DNA from: Rhodospirillum sp. UBA1311
Lineage (GTDB): Bacteria; Pseudomonadota; Alphaproteobacteria; Rhodospirillales; Rhodospirillaceae
Direction: 5' to 3'
DNA length: 28,525 nucleotides
Assembly (NCBI GenBank): GCA_002307145.1
Contig: DBTR01000088.1
Coordinates: 1-28,525 of the forward strand
Shown: in pieces, positions 14,018 to 21,240 of the stretch
Numbering within the stretch: position 1 is the first letter of the stretch
Layout: each line of letters opens with the position of its first letter
Notes under the pieces: generated by a model
Told to the model about the DNA's origin: nothing
What the model saw: the letters and a program-made list of their open reading frames with translations, nothing else
Database searches by the model: none
Position numbers and translations under genes: made by a program

Positions 14018-15325
14018 TCAGAAGTGGATCACCCCCATCGCAAGCGCGGTGGCGAGCGCGATCAGGCTCAGCAGCCAGAGGCGCGGCGTGCAGAAGCTCA
14101 GGTGTTCCTTCAGCGAAACTCCGCCCGCCATGCCGATCGCGAGGTAGGTGGTCGCCGCGTGGGGGGTGACCAGCACGCCGTAGTTCTTGGCGATCAGCAT
14201 GCTGTAGGCCATGTCGAGCTGGTCGACGCCGAACTTCTGCCCGACGCTGATCGCGAGTGGCACGAGGCCGAAGAAGTAGGAATCGGTGCCGAGCATCATC
14301 CCGATCGGCACCGCGAATGCGCCCATCACCAGGTGCAGGTAAGGCCCGAGGACGTTCGGCACGATCGCGATGATCGAGGTCGCCATCGCGTCGAGCATCT
14401 TGGTGCCGGTGAGCACGCCGAGGAAGATGCCGGTGGTGAGCAGCACTGCGGGTACCGACAGCGCGTCGGCGGCGTGGGCCTTGATCCGCGCGGTCTGGTC
14501 CTTGACCTTGGGGAAGTTGACGATCAGGCAGATCGCCAGGCCGACCATGAAGTCGAAGTAGGCCGGGAGCTTGGTGAAGCAGAGCAGTCCGATCACCAGC
14601 GCGGTCAGGAGGAGGTTGAAGATCACCAGCTTCGGCCGCTTCAACGCCTCAAGCTCGGGCGACAGGACGCACGCGCCGTCTTCGCCCGCGACGCAATCCA
14701 CCGGAATCCCCGCGCCCCGGCGCTTTTCCACCATGCCCATGTAGACCGCGAACGCGAGCGCCATGATCAGGCCGACGATCTGGAGTGGAATCATCGCGGT
14801 CCACAGCAACTGGACGTCCATGCCGGTGATCGCGGCGACGCGCGCCGTCGGCCCGCCCCAAGGTAGCAGGTTCATGATCGACATCGCCGCGCCGATGCAC
14901 ACCAGCATCACCACCGGCCGGATGTTCAGCCGCTGGTAGACCGGCAGCATCGCCGGGCAGGTGACGAGGATGGTGGAGGCGAGCGCGCCGTCGAGGTGGG
15001 CGATGATCGCGATCACGGTGGTCGCGACGGTCACCAGCACGACGTTGTTGCCGGCCCTGCGGGTGAGGCAGTTCACCAGCGGGTCGAACATCCCGACGTC
15101 GTTCATGATGCTGAAGTAGGTGATCGAGAAAATGAACAGGATCGCGACGCTGGTGGTCTTGCCGACGCCCGAGGCGACGAACTTCGAGATGTCGTCCAGC
15201 CCCGCCCCCGCGAGAACCGCGGCGATCACCGGAACCACGACGAAAACCAAGGCTGGGTGCATCTTTTCCTGCATCAGCAGGAAGACGATGATGCCGATCA
15301 TTGAAAATCCGATTACGGCGAGCAT
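14018..15325 (-). CDS. CitMHS-family citrate (metal-citrate/proton) symporter
   Basis: A 435-residue carrier with about 12 hydrophobic helices that resembles the CitM/CitH citrate transporters of Bacillus, which take up citrate complexed with divalent metal together with protons. Family-like segments are LAVIGFSMIGIIVFLLMQEKMHPAL at the start, HLDGALASTILVTCPAMLPVYQRL, MNLLPWGGPTARVAAI and GTDSYFFGLVPLAI. I chose the ATG at 15325. It has GGGGGAGA about 8 bases upstream and leaves a leader of about 56 bases after the predicted sigma-54 start point. An upstream in-frame start at 15427 would put the promoter inside the gene. It is divergent from the two-component genes and upstream of citC on the same strand. 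It is a second citrate uptake route beside TctCBA. Confidence 0.9.
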   Translation of the reverse strand: MLAVIGFSMIGIIVFLLMQEKMHPALVFVVVPVIAAVLAGAGLDDISKFVASGVGKTTSVAILFIFSITYFSIMNDVGMFDPLVNCLTRRAGNNVVLVTVATTVIAIIAHLDGALASTILVTCPAMLPVYQRLNIRPVVMLVCIGAAMSIMNLLPWGGPTARVAAITGMDVQLLWTAMIPLQIVGLIMALAFAVYMGMVEKRRGAGIPVDCVAGEDGACVLSPELEALKRPKLVIFNLLLTALVIGLLCFTKLPAYFDFMVGLAICLIVNFPKVKDQTARIKAHAADALSVPAVLLTTGIFLGVLTGTKMLDAMATSIIAIVPNVLGPYLHLVMGAFAVPIGMMLGTDSYFFGLVPLAISVGQKFGVDQLDMAYSMLIAKNYGVLVTPHAATTYLAIGMAGGVSLKEHLSFCTPRLWLLSLIALATALAMGVIHF

Positions 15326-15392
15326 TCCAGGCTTCTCCCCCGAGTGGCGGCGCATTTTTTTGAGGCCGCGGTTCATCCGTGGGGTCTTCTGC

Positions 15393-15407
15393 GCAACCTC
15401 CATGCCA
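15393..15407 (-). promoter_or_regulatory. Sigma-54 -24/-12 promoter of the citrate carrier gene
   Basis: Read on the minus strand the sequence is TGGCATGGAGGTTGC. It has the GG and GC elements exactly 10 bases apart and matches TGGCAC-N5-TTGC at all but one position. It points to the carrier gene, with a predicted start point near 15381 and about 56 bases of leader. The neighbouring gene at 17288 encodes an activator with an intact GAFTGA loop, which is what such a promoter needs. Confidence 0.82.
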
Positions 15408-15424
15408 GCCTCTGGGTCGTCTCT

Positions 15425-15437
15425 CAAACAATTGATA
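15425..15437 (-). promoter_or_regulatory. IHF binding site
   Basis: On the minus strand TATCAATTGTTTG matches the IHF consensus WATCAANNNNTTR at every fixed position. An AT-rich tract lies directly 5' of it, as in strong IHF sites. It is centred about 50 bp upstream of the predicted start point, between the sigma-54 promoter and the paired palindromes. That is the usual place for a bend that brings the activator to the polymerase. Confidence 0.7.
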
Positions 15438-15489
15438 ACAAATAAGAAAATCCCATGCCTGCGACGCAGGGCGAAGACCGCCTGCCGGG

Positions 15490-15499
15490 TTTCCGGAAA
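15490..15499. promoter_or_regulatory. Upstream activator site 1 (TTTCCGGAAA palindrome)
   Basis: Perfect 10-bp palindrome TTTCCGGAAA, centred about 113 bp upstream of the predicted carrier start point. An identical copy lies 32 bp further upstream, about three helical turns away and so on the same DNA face. It probably binds the DctD-like regulator encoded next door. Confidence 0.65.
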
Positions 15500-15518
15500 T
15501 CGCCGCGCGGCGGCTTCC

Positions 15519-15534
15519 GGATTTCCGGAAATCC
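15519..15534. promoter_or_regulatory. Upstream activator site 2 (GGATTTCCGGAAATCC palindrome)
   Basis: Perfect 16-bp palindrome whose 10-bp core (15522-15531) is identical to site 1. The two copies share 12 bases, TTTCCGGAAATC. It is centred about 145 bp upstream of the carrier start point and about 107 bp upstream of the kinase ATG, so it could also govern expression of the two-component genes. Confidence 0.65.
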
Positions 15535-15633
15535 TGTCGCGGGCGGTGGCGGCGGCCGGTTTCCGTGCGTTGCGGGCGGGGCGAAAGGCGCTCTATGATC
15601 GCCGCTCCACGCGGACCGGGCGAAGGAGGCAGG

Positions 15634-17295
15634 ATGCTGAAGCTGTCGGACGTGACCATACGCACGCGCCTGATCGTTGCGATGGCGATGAGCCTGATGC
15701 TCGTCGCCGCCGTCGGCGGGTTGTCGCTGGCCGCGATGTCGACCGTCGACCGCGCCACCAATGAGCTGCATTCGCGGTGGATGCCGACCGTCCGCCTGCT
15801 GTCCGAAGTCAACTACGGGATTTCGAGCCACCGCCTGCGCTTCGTCCGCGCGATCTTCACCGACGACGCGGCGGAGCGGGAATTGATCTTCAAGGCCGCC
15901 GAGGAGCGCGAGGACGACGCCGAGGCGCTGCTCGAAACCCTCGAACGGCGGCTCGAATCCTCCCCCGACGAACTCGCCAACATCCGCGATATCCGGCGGT
16001 TGTGGCGGCGCTACCTCGACCAGGAGGAGGCGATCCGCGCCAGCCTGGGGGCGCTTTCGCCCGCCGAGCTGTCGTTCCTGATCAACGACAAGTCGCGCTG
16101 GGCGTTCAACCTGGTGAAGGATCAGGTCAACGCCGACATCGAGTTCAACAATCGCGGCGCGGATCGCTCGGGGGCGGAGGCGGTCGCCACCTTCGACCGG
16201 GCGATGCGCCTCAACCTCTCGCTGTTCGGTTGCGCGCTGGTGCTGATGGCGGCGTTCGTCGTCGTCGTGGTGCGCAGCATCAGCCGCCCGATCGAGCAGA
16301 TCACCGAGGTGATGCGGCGGTTGGCGGGCGGCGACCGCACCGCCGTTGCGACGGGGCCGAAGGGGTCGAACGAGCTTGGGCGGATGGCGGCGGCGGTCGC
16401 GGTGTTCCGCGACTACCTGGTCGAGCGCGACGCGGCGCGCGATGCCCTCGAACGCACCAACGAACGCCTGGAGGAGCAGGTCGAGGCCCGCAACGCGCGG
16501 CTGAAGCAGGCGAACGCCAGCCTCCAGCAGGAGATCACCGAGCGAATCCAGGCGGCGCAGCAGTTGAAGTCGATGCAGGAAGAACTGATCCGCACCGAAA
16601 ACCTCGCGGTGATCGGCCAGCTTTCCGCAGGTATCGCGCACGAGTTGAACCAGCCGCTGGCGGCGCTCGGCACGCTTTCCGAAAACGCGGTGCGTTTCCT
16701 CGACCTCGGCGACCATCCGACGACGCGCTTCAACCTCGACCGGATCGTGCATCTGGTGGCGCGGATGGGGATCTTGACCGAGCGCCTGCGCTCGTTCGCG
16801 CGGCGCTCGGCGGGTGACGCCGAGGAGGTCGAGATCGGCCGTTCGGTCGACAACGCGCTCGCGATCCTCGGCCACCGCCTCAGCCGCGAGGCGACCCGGG
16901 TCGAGGTCGCGCCGCCGCCCGAGCCGATCGTCGCCGAGGCGAATGCGGTGCGGGTCGAGCAGATCCTGGTGAACCTGATCGGCAACGCCATCGACGCCAC
17001 CGCCGGGGTGGACGCGCCGCAAGTGACGGTCTCGTGGCAAAGCCGCGCGGACACCGTCGTGGTGCGGGTCGCCGACAACGGCGTCGGCCTCGGCCCGGAA
17101 ATGGAATCGAAGATCTTCGAGCCGTTCTTCACCACCAAGAAGAACGGCGGCGGCCTCGGCCTCGGCCTGGCGATCTCGGCCGACATCGCCAAGGGATTCG
17201 GCGGCAGCCTGAGCGCCGCCAACCGCGACGGCGGCGGCGCGGTGTTCACGCTCGAATTGCCGGAGCATGGAAACGGAGGGCAGGCGCGTGGATGA
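15634..17295 (+). CDS. Sensor histidine kinase, DctB-like, with MCP-type four-helix periplasmic domain
   Basis: Membrane sensor that should phosphorylate the regulator encoded next. In its 553 residues there is a membrane helix at 11-33, a helical periplasmic domain at about 35-193, a second membrane helix at 195-214 and a HAMP-like region at 215-265. A coiled coil (265-320) follows, then HisKA with SAGIAHELNQP (phospho-His 336) and HATPase_c with NLIGNAIDA (N box, 447-455), DNGVGL (481-486), FEPFFTTK and the glycine-rich GGGLGLGLAI. The HisKA/ATPase half is like DctB. The sensing part, however, resembles the four-helix bundle of chemoreceptors and not DctB's PAS pair. The ATG at 15634 has GAAGGAGG at good spacing. 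The gene overlaps the regulator by 8 bp. The ligand is probably citrate or a related acid, inferred from the divergent carrier. Confidence 0.88.
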   Translation: MLKLSDVTIRTRLIVAMAMSLMLVAAVGGLSLAAMSTVDRATNELHSRWMPTVRLLSEVNYGISSHRLRFVRAIFTDDAAERELIFKAAEEREDDAEALLETLERRLESSPDELANIRDIRRLWRRYLDQEEAIRASLGALSPAELSFLINDKSRWAFNLVKDQVNADIEFNNRGADRSGAEAVATFDRAMRLNLSLFGCALVLMAAFVVVVVRSISRPIEQITEVMRRLAGGDRTAVATGPKGSNELGRMAAAVAVFRDYLVERDAARDALERTNERLEEQVEARNARLKQANASLQQEITERIQAAQQLKSMQEELIRTENLAVIGQLSAGIAHELNQPLAALGTLSENAVRFLDLGDHPTTRFNLDRIVHLVARMGILTERLRSFARRSAGDAEEVEIGRSVDNALAILGHRLSREATRVEVAPPPEPIVAEANAVRVEQILVNLIGNAIDATAGVDAPQVTVSWQSRADTVVVRVADNGVGLGPEMESKIFEPFFTTKKNGGGLGLGLAISADIAKGFGGSLSAANRDGGGAVFTLELPEHGNGGQARG

Positions 17296-18607
17296 TCGGA
17301 TCGACGTTCTGGTGATCGAGGACGACGAAGACGTCCGCCTCGGCTGCGTTCAGGCGCTCACTCTCGAAGGCCTGAAGGTGCTGGGCGCGGCCTCGGCGGA
17401 AAAGGCGCAGCGGGTGATCGGCCCCAACTTCGCCGGGGTGATCGTCTCCGACATCTGGCTGCCGGGAAAGGACGGCCTCTCGCTGATGCGCGAGGTGGTG
17501 GCGATCGATCCGACCCTGCCGGTGATCCTGATCACCGGCCACGGCGACGTGGCGACGGCGGTGCAGGCGATGCGCGACGGCGCCTACGACTTCATCCAGA
17601 AGCCGTTTTCCTCCCAATTGCTGGTCGAGGTGGTCCGTCGCGCGCTCGACAAGCGGGCGCTCGCGCTCGAAGTGCGCGGCCTCAGGCGGCAGCTCGCGAG
17701 CCTCGGTGGCCTCGACGGACGGATCATCGGCCGGTCCGAGACGATGGCGCGGGTGCGCGAGGCGGTCGTGCGGATCGCGACCAGCCGCGCCGACGTGCTG
17801 ATCCAGGGCGAAACCGGCACCGGCAAGGAACTGGTGGCGCGCTGCCTCCACGACCTTTCCGGCTGTCGCGGCAACTTCGTCGCGCTCAATTGCGGCGGCC
17901 TGCCGGAAACGCTGTTCGAGAGCGAGATCTTCGGCCACGAGGCGGGCGCGTTCACCGGCGCGGCGCGCAAGCGCCTTGGCAAGATCGAACACGCGGCGGG
18001 CGGCACGCTGTTTCTCGACGAGATCGAGAGCATGCCGGTGACGCTGCAGATCAAGTTCCTGCGGGTGCTGCAGGAGCGGGTGATCGAGCATCTCGGCTCG
18101 AACGCGCAGATTCCGGTGGATTTCCGCGTGATCGCCGCGACCAAGGCCGACCTCGGCGAGGAAAGCCGCGCCGGACGGTTCCGCGCCGACCTCTATTTCC
18201 GCCTCAACGTCGCGACGATCAACCTGCCGCCGCTGCGCGACCGGCGCGAGGACGTGCCGCAGCTGTTCGACCATTTCGCCGCGCTCGCGGCGCTGCGCCA
18301 CGACCGGGAGTCGCCGCCGGTGACCGACCAGCGGGTGCGCGAGCTGATGGCCTATCCCTGGCCCGGCAACATCCGCGAACTGCGCAACACCGCCGAGCGC
18401 CACGTTCTCGGCATCGACATGCCGCCGGGCGCGGCGGCGGACGCCCGGGTTTCCCTCGCCGACGCGGTGGAGGCGTTCGAGCGGTCGCTGATCGCCGACG
18501 AGCTGCGGCGGCAGAACGGCAACGGCGTGAAGACCGCGAAGCAGCTCAACATCGCCAAGTCGACGTTGTTCGACAAGATTCGCAAGTACGGCCTCGACGC
18601 GGTTTGA
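17288..18607 (+). CDS. Sigma-54-dependent response regulator, DctD/NtrC family
   Basis: A 439-residue transcription activator partnered with the upstream kinase. The receiver domain (about 5-120) has the acidic pair EDD (11-13), phosphoacceptor D55 in VSDIWLPGKDG, the ITGHGD switch threonine and K105 in QKPF. The AAA+ domain (about 145-380) has Walker A GETGTGKE (174-181), the sigma-54 contact loop GAFTGA (220-225), and Walker B GTLFLDEIE (239-247). A Fis-type helix-turn-helix closes the protein (GVKTAKQLNIAKSTLFDKIRKYGL). I chose the GTG at 17288: GGAGG lies eight bases upstream and it gives the normal receiver start. An ATG at 17267 would add seven residues. Its likely targets are the TTTCCGGAAA sites by the carrier promoter. 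Confidence 0.92.
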   Translation: MDDRIDVLVIEDDEDVRLGCVQALTLEGLKVLGAASAEKAQRVIGPNFAGVIVSDIWLPGKDGLSLMREVVAIDPTLPVILITGHGDVATAVQAMRDGAYDFIQKPFSSQLLVEVVRRALDKRALALEVRGLRRQLASLGGLDGRIIGRSETMARVREAVVRIATSRADVLIQGETGTGKELVARCLHDLSGCRGNFVALNCGGLPETLFESEIFGHEAGAFTGAARKRLGKIEHAAGGTLFLDEIESMPVTLQIKFLRVLQERVIEHLGSNAQIPVDFRVIAATKADLGEESRAGRFRADLYFRLNVATINLPPLRDRREDVPQLFDHFAALAALRHDRESPPVTDQRVRELMAYPWPGNIRELRNTAERHVLGIDMPPGAAADARVSLADAVEAFERSLIADELRRQNGNGVKTAKQLNIAKSTLFDKIRKYGLDAV

Positions 18608-18672
18608 GGCGCGGGCGATTCGCGGCTATCATGGCGTAGCCTCGTTTGACCCCACCGCAGGAGAGCTTCAAG

Positions 18673-19044
18673 ATGTTGATCGATTGGGAGAAACTTCCCA
18701 CCGTCACGGCCGGGATGCAACCCGGCGCGTCGCGCAAGGGCATCTGTGGCGACAAGCTGTCGATGGTCCTGGTGACCACCGAGGCGGGCGCGACCTTCGA
18801 CGGCGTGACCCACTGGCATGACAACGAGCAGCTCCTGGTGATGATCGAGGGCTGGATCACCCTCACCGTCGACGGCAACGTCTTCGACGTTCACGCCGGG
18901 GAATCCGCGTTCTTCCCGCCGGGTTCGCGCCACGCCGCGCTCGGCTGCGCGCCGGAGGGCTGCGTCTACTACGAAATCTTCGCCCCCGCCCGCCCCGACC
19001 AACTCCCCGGCTGGATCGGCGGAACGCCGCTGCGCTTCGACTGA
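18673..19044 (+). CDS. Small single-domain cupin protein
   Basis: A 123-residue protein with one cupin barrel. The first cupin motif is seen in GVTHWHDNEQLLVMIEG (44-60), with likely metal ligands His47, His49 and Glu52. The second is GESAFFPPGSRH (76-87), with His87. All four expected metal positions are thus present. The substrate is not apparent; such proteins range from isomerases and dioxygenases to simple sugar- or acid-binding proteins. The ATG at 18673 follows AGGAGAG at 7 bases and gives a compact protein; an upstream in-frame start at 18646 lacks a good ribosome site. It lies 65 bases after the regulator on the same strand and could be co-transcribed with it. Confidence 0.85.
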   Translation: MLIDWEKLPTVTAGMQPGASRKGICGDKLSMVLVTTEAGATFDGVTHWHDNEQLLVMIEGWITLTVDGNVFDVHAGESAFFPPGSRHAALGCAPEGCVYYEIFAPARPDQLPGWIGGTPLRFD

Positions 19045-19087
19045 GATCTTCAGGGAGAGATCAGAAGTTGCGGAATCAACTCGGTTA

Positions 19088-19121
19088 TCGACCGAAGATT
19101 AGCGTACGCGTATAATCGGTC
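19088..19121 (+). promoter_or_regulatory. Sigma-70 promoter of the diguanylate cyclase gene within an extended palindrome
   Basis: A perfect -10 TATAAT (19111-19116) is preceded after 17 bp by TCGACC (19088-19093), a 4/6 match to the -35. The region from 19090 to 19121 is an imperfect inverted repeat (GACC...GATTA...GCG against CGC...TAATC...GGTC) around the palindrome GCGTACGC. A repressor could therefore cover the -10. Confidence 0.5.
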
Positions 19122-19213
19122 AGTATGATGGTCCGGATGTCTCTGAGGTGAGTGTCCGGCAGAGTGGACCATGGCCGACCCGAGGTCCGGGGTTTCATTG
19201 GGCGGGGATGCCG

Positions 19214-20239
19214 ATGTCACCGGAACGCGAAGCGCTGATCCGATCGCTGTTCATGACGTACCTCGAAATGTATGCGGGGCGCGACGACCGGCTGACCGAG
19301 ACGTTCAGCGACGACTTCAGCGGCTTCACCGGCGGCGGCGACGTTCTCGTCACCGACCGCGCGGAATGGGTGCGGATCACCCGCCAGGACTTCGCCCAGG
19401 TGCCGCTGCCGATCCGCATCGAGATTCTCGACCTCGCGTTCCAGGACCTCGCGCCGACGGTGGTCTCCGCCACCGGCTTCTTCCACTTCCACCTGCCGAT
19501 GCAGGAATCCTTCCTTTCGCGCAAGATCGTGCGGCTACTGCTGATCTTTCGGCTGGAGGGCGGCGGATGGAAGATCGCCCACAGCGGCATCTCGGTGCCC
19601 TACGGGCTGGTGCGCACCGGCGAGATCTATCCCCTCGACGCCCTCGGCGAGCGCACCCGCGAGCTTGAGGAACTGGTCGAGGAGCGCACCCACGCCCTTG
19701 AGGAGGCGAACGCCACCCTCGAAGCCTTGAGCAACACCGACGGCCTCACCGGCATCGCCAACCGCCGCGCCTTCGATTGCCGGCTCGACCAGGAGTGGCG
19801 GCGCGGCCAGCGCACCGGCAGGCCGCTCGCGCTGCTGATGCTCGATCTCGACAACTTCAAGCACTACAACGACCGCTATGGCCACCTCTCCGGCGACCGC
19901 TGCCTCCGCGCCGTGGCGGGCATCCTGGCGCGAGCCGGGCGCCGCGCCGACGAAATTGCCGCGCGCTACGGCGGCGAGGAATTCGTCGTGCTGTTGCCCG
20001 AGACCGCTTGCGACGAGGCGGTCGGCGTGGCGCAGCTGATCCAGAAGGCGATCTGGGCCCTGGCGCTGCCGCACGAGGGCACGGTGCCGGCCATCGTCAC
20101 CGTTAGCCTCGGGGTTTCGGCCCTGATTCCCTCGCCGCTCAGGGTCTCCGAGGATCTGGTGCGGATGGCCGACGCCGGGCTCTATCGCGCCAAGCACGCC
20201 GGGCGCAACCGCGTCGAGATCGAACTCCAGCCGAGCTAG
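19214..20239 (+). CDS. Diguanylate cyclase with N-terminal SnoaL/NTF2-like domain
   Basis: Predicted to make cyclic di-GMP from two GTP. It is soluble, with no membrane helix. Residues 1-135 look like a SnoaL-type (NTF2-like) fold, a short coiled coil follows (about 143-172), and the GGDEF domain begins at SNTDGLTGIANRRAFD. The active site is RYGGEEF (GGEEF at 253-257), and DLDNFKHYNDRYGH, which holds metal and substrate ligands, is intact. In the usual alignment the inhibitory RxxD site reads RADE (244-247), so product inhibition may be changed, although RRAD one residue earlier is an alternative. The ATG at 19214 is preferred because GGCGGGG lies six bases upstream; an ATG at 19208 and a GTG at 19148 are alternatives. 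What the NTF2-like part senses is unknown. Confidence 0.85.
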   Translation: MSPEREALIRSLFMTYLEMYAGRDDRLTETFSDDFSGFTGGGDVLVTDRAEWVRITRQDFAQVPLPIRIEILDLAFQDLAPTVVSATGFFHFHLPMQESFLSRKIVRLLLIFRLEGGGWKIAHSGISVPYGLVRTGEIYPLDALGERTRELEELVEERTHALEEANATLEALSNTDGLTGIANRRAFDCRLDQEWRRGQRTGRPLALLMLDLDNFKHYNDRYGHLSGDRCLRAVAGILARAGRRADEIAARYGGEEFVVLLPETACDEAVGVAQLIQKAIWALALPHEGTVPAIVTVSLGVSALIPSPLRVSEDLVRMADAGLYRAKHAGRNRVEIELQPS

Positions 20240-20282
20240 CCGCTTGGTCCGGGCATTTGATGGTGCATTCTATTCGCCCCCA

Positions 20283-20297
20283 CGACCGAGACGGTCG
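20283..20297. terminator. Short hairpin between convergent genes
   Basis: CGACCG-AGA-CGGTCG, a 6-bp stem in the 74-bp gap between the cyclase (+) and the SDR gene (-). There is no T-run on either side, so it is a weak candidate for a shared transcription end. Confidence 0.3.
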
Positions 20298-20313
20298 GTC
20301 GAGCGATACGAGG

Positions 20314-21051
20314 TCATAGGGTTTGTCCGCCGTCGACGACGAAAGTCTGGCCGGTGGTGAACGCGGATTCGTCGGCGGCGAGGTAGACTGCGGCGGCGGC
20401 CATTTCCTCGACCGTGCCGAGCCGTCCCATCGGCTGGCGCGCGACGAAGTCGCGGCGGGTCTGCTCGGGGTCGGCGGTATTGCGGATGCGATCCTCCAGG
20501 GAGGGCGAGAGGGTGGTGCCGGGGCACAGCGCGTTGACCCGCACGCCCGAGGCGATCACGTCGCGCGCGACCGCCTTGGTCAGGCCGATCAACGCCGCCT
20601 TGCTGGTGCCGTAGGCGGCGCGGTTGGCGACGCCGGTGATGCTCGACGCCACCGAGGCGACGTTGATGATCGAGCCCCGCCGCCGCGCCAACATCCCCGG
20701 CAACGCCGCCCGGATCGTCCAGAAGCAGGCGGTGACGTTGTGGTGCAGGCTCTTGTTCCAATCGGCGTCCGAGCAGTCGAGAATGGTGCCGTGGTGGACC
20801 CAGCCGGCGCAGTTGCAGAGGATGTCGAGGGGGCCTGCGGCGGCGAGTTCGCGCGCGACCGCATCGGCCTCGCCGACGTCGAGCCGGCGAATGGCGATGC
20901 CGAGGTCTTGCAGGTCGGTCATTTTGTCGAGGGTGCGGCTGGTGGCGATCACCGTCGCGCCTTCCTGGGCGAAGGCGATCGCGATGGCCCTGCCGATGCC
21001 TTGCCCCGCGCCGGTGATCAACGCCCGTTTTCCCACCAAACGCTCGGCCAT
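20314..21051 (-). CDS. SDR-family NAD(P)-dependent dehydrogenase, 2-keto-3-deoxy-L-fuconate dehydrogenase/BDH2-like
   Basis: A 245-residue classical short-chain dehydrogenase. The nucleotide-binding TGAGQGIG is at 13-20, NCAG at 80-83, and the active site YGTSK has Tyr147 and Lys151, with serines at 133-137 in front. It ends in the usual VVDGG. Segments such as CAGWVHHGTILDCSDADWN and ARQPMGRLGTVEEMA are characteristic of the group with bacterial 2-keto-3-deoxy-L-fuconate dehydrogenase and animal BDH2, so a sugar-acid or hydroxy-acid substrate is likely but not fixed. The ATG at 21051 follows GGGAGGAA. The reading frame continues far upstream, but that part overlaps the divergent regulator in antisense. 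Regulation by the divergent GntR protein is likely. Confidence 0.88.
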   Translation of the reverse strand: MAERLVGKRALITGAGQGIGRAIAIAFAQEGATVIATSRTLDKMTDLQDLGIAIRRLDVGEADAVARELAAAGPLDILCNCAGWVHHGTILDCSDADWNKSLHHNVTACFWTIRAALPGMLARRRGSIINVASVASSITGVANRAAYGTSKAALIGLTKAVARDVIASGVRVNALCPGTTLSPSLEDRIRNTADPEQTRRDFVARQPMGRLGTVEEMAAAAVYLAADESAFTTGQTFVVDGGQTL

Positions 21052-21097
21052 GGCTTCCTCCCGCGCTGCGTCGCCGTACCCTTCGTCAGATGATTCG

Positions 21098-21126
21098 TGT
21101 ATATACCAGACATTCGGGCCATACAA
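21098..21126 (-). promoter_or_regulatory. Putative SDR promoter with GTATATAC palindrome over the -10
   Basis: Read on the minus strand, TTGTAT (21126-21121) and TATACA (21103-21098) are 17 bp apart and could be the -35 and -10. The 8-bp palindrome GTATATAC (21099-21106), within TGTATATACCA, overlaps the -10. It lies in the 189-bp divergent spacer and is a plausible operator for the adjacent GntR-family regulator. Confidence 0.4.
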
Positions 21127-21240
21127 CGGTTTTTCCGGAATGATGGAAGGGTCGGTCTCCGAATTCCCGTTCTGCGTCGGGTGGGATTTTGATAAACCGG
21201 GAACACGGCCGCACGCTTCATGACCGGGACGGGAGGCAGC

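Noticed and set aside
21131..21140. TTTCCGGAA near the SDR/GntR spacer as a third regulator site
   Set aside because: It is one base short of the TTTCCGGAAA core, single, and far from any sigma-54 element; probably chance.
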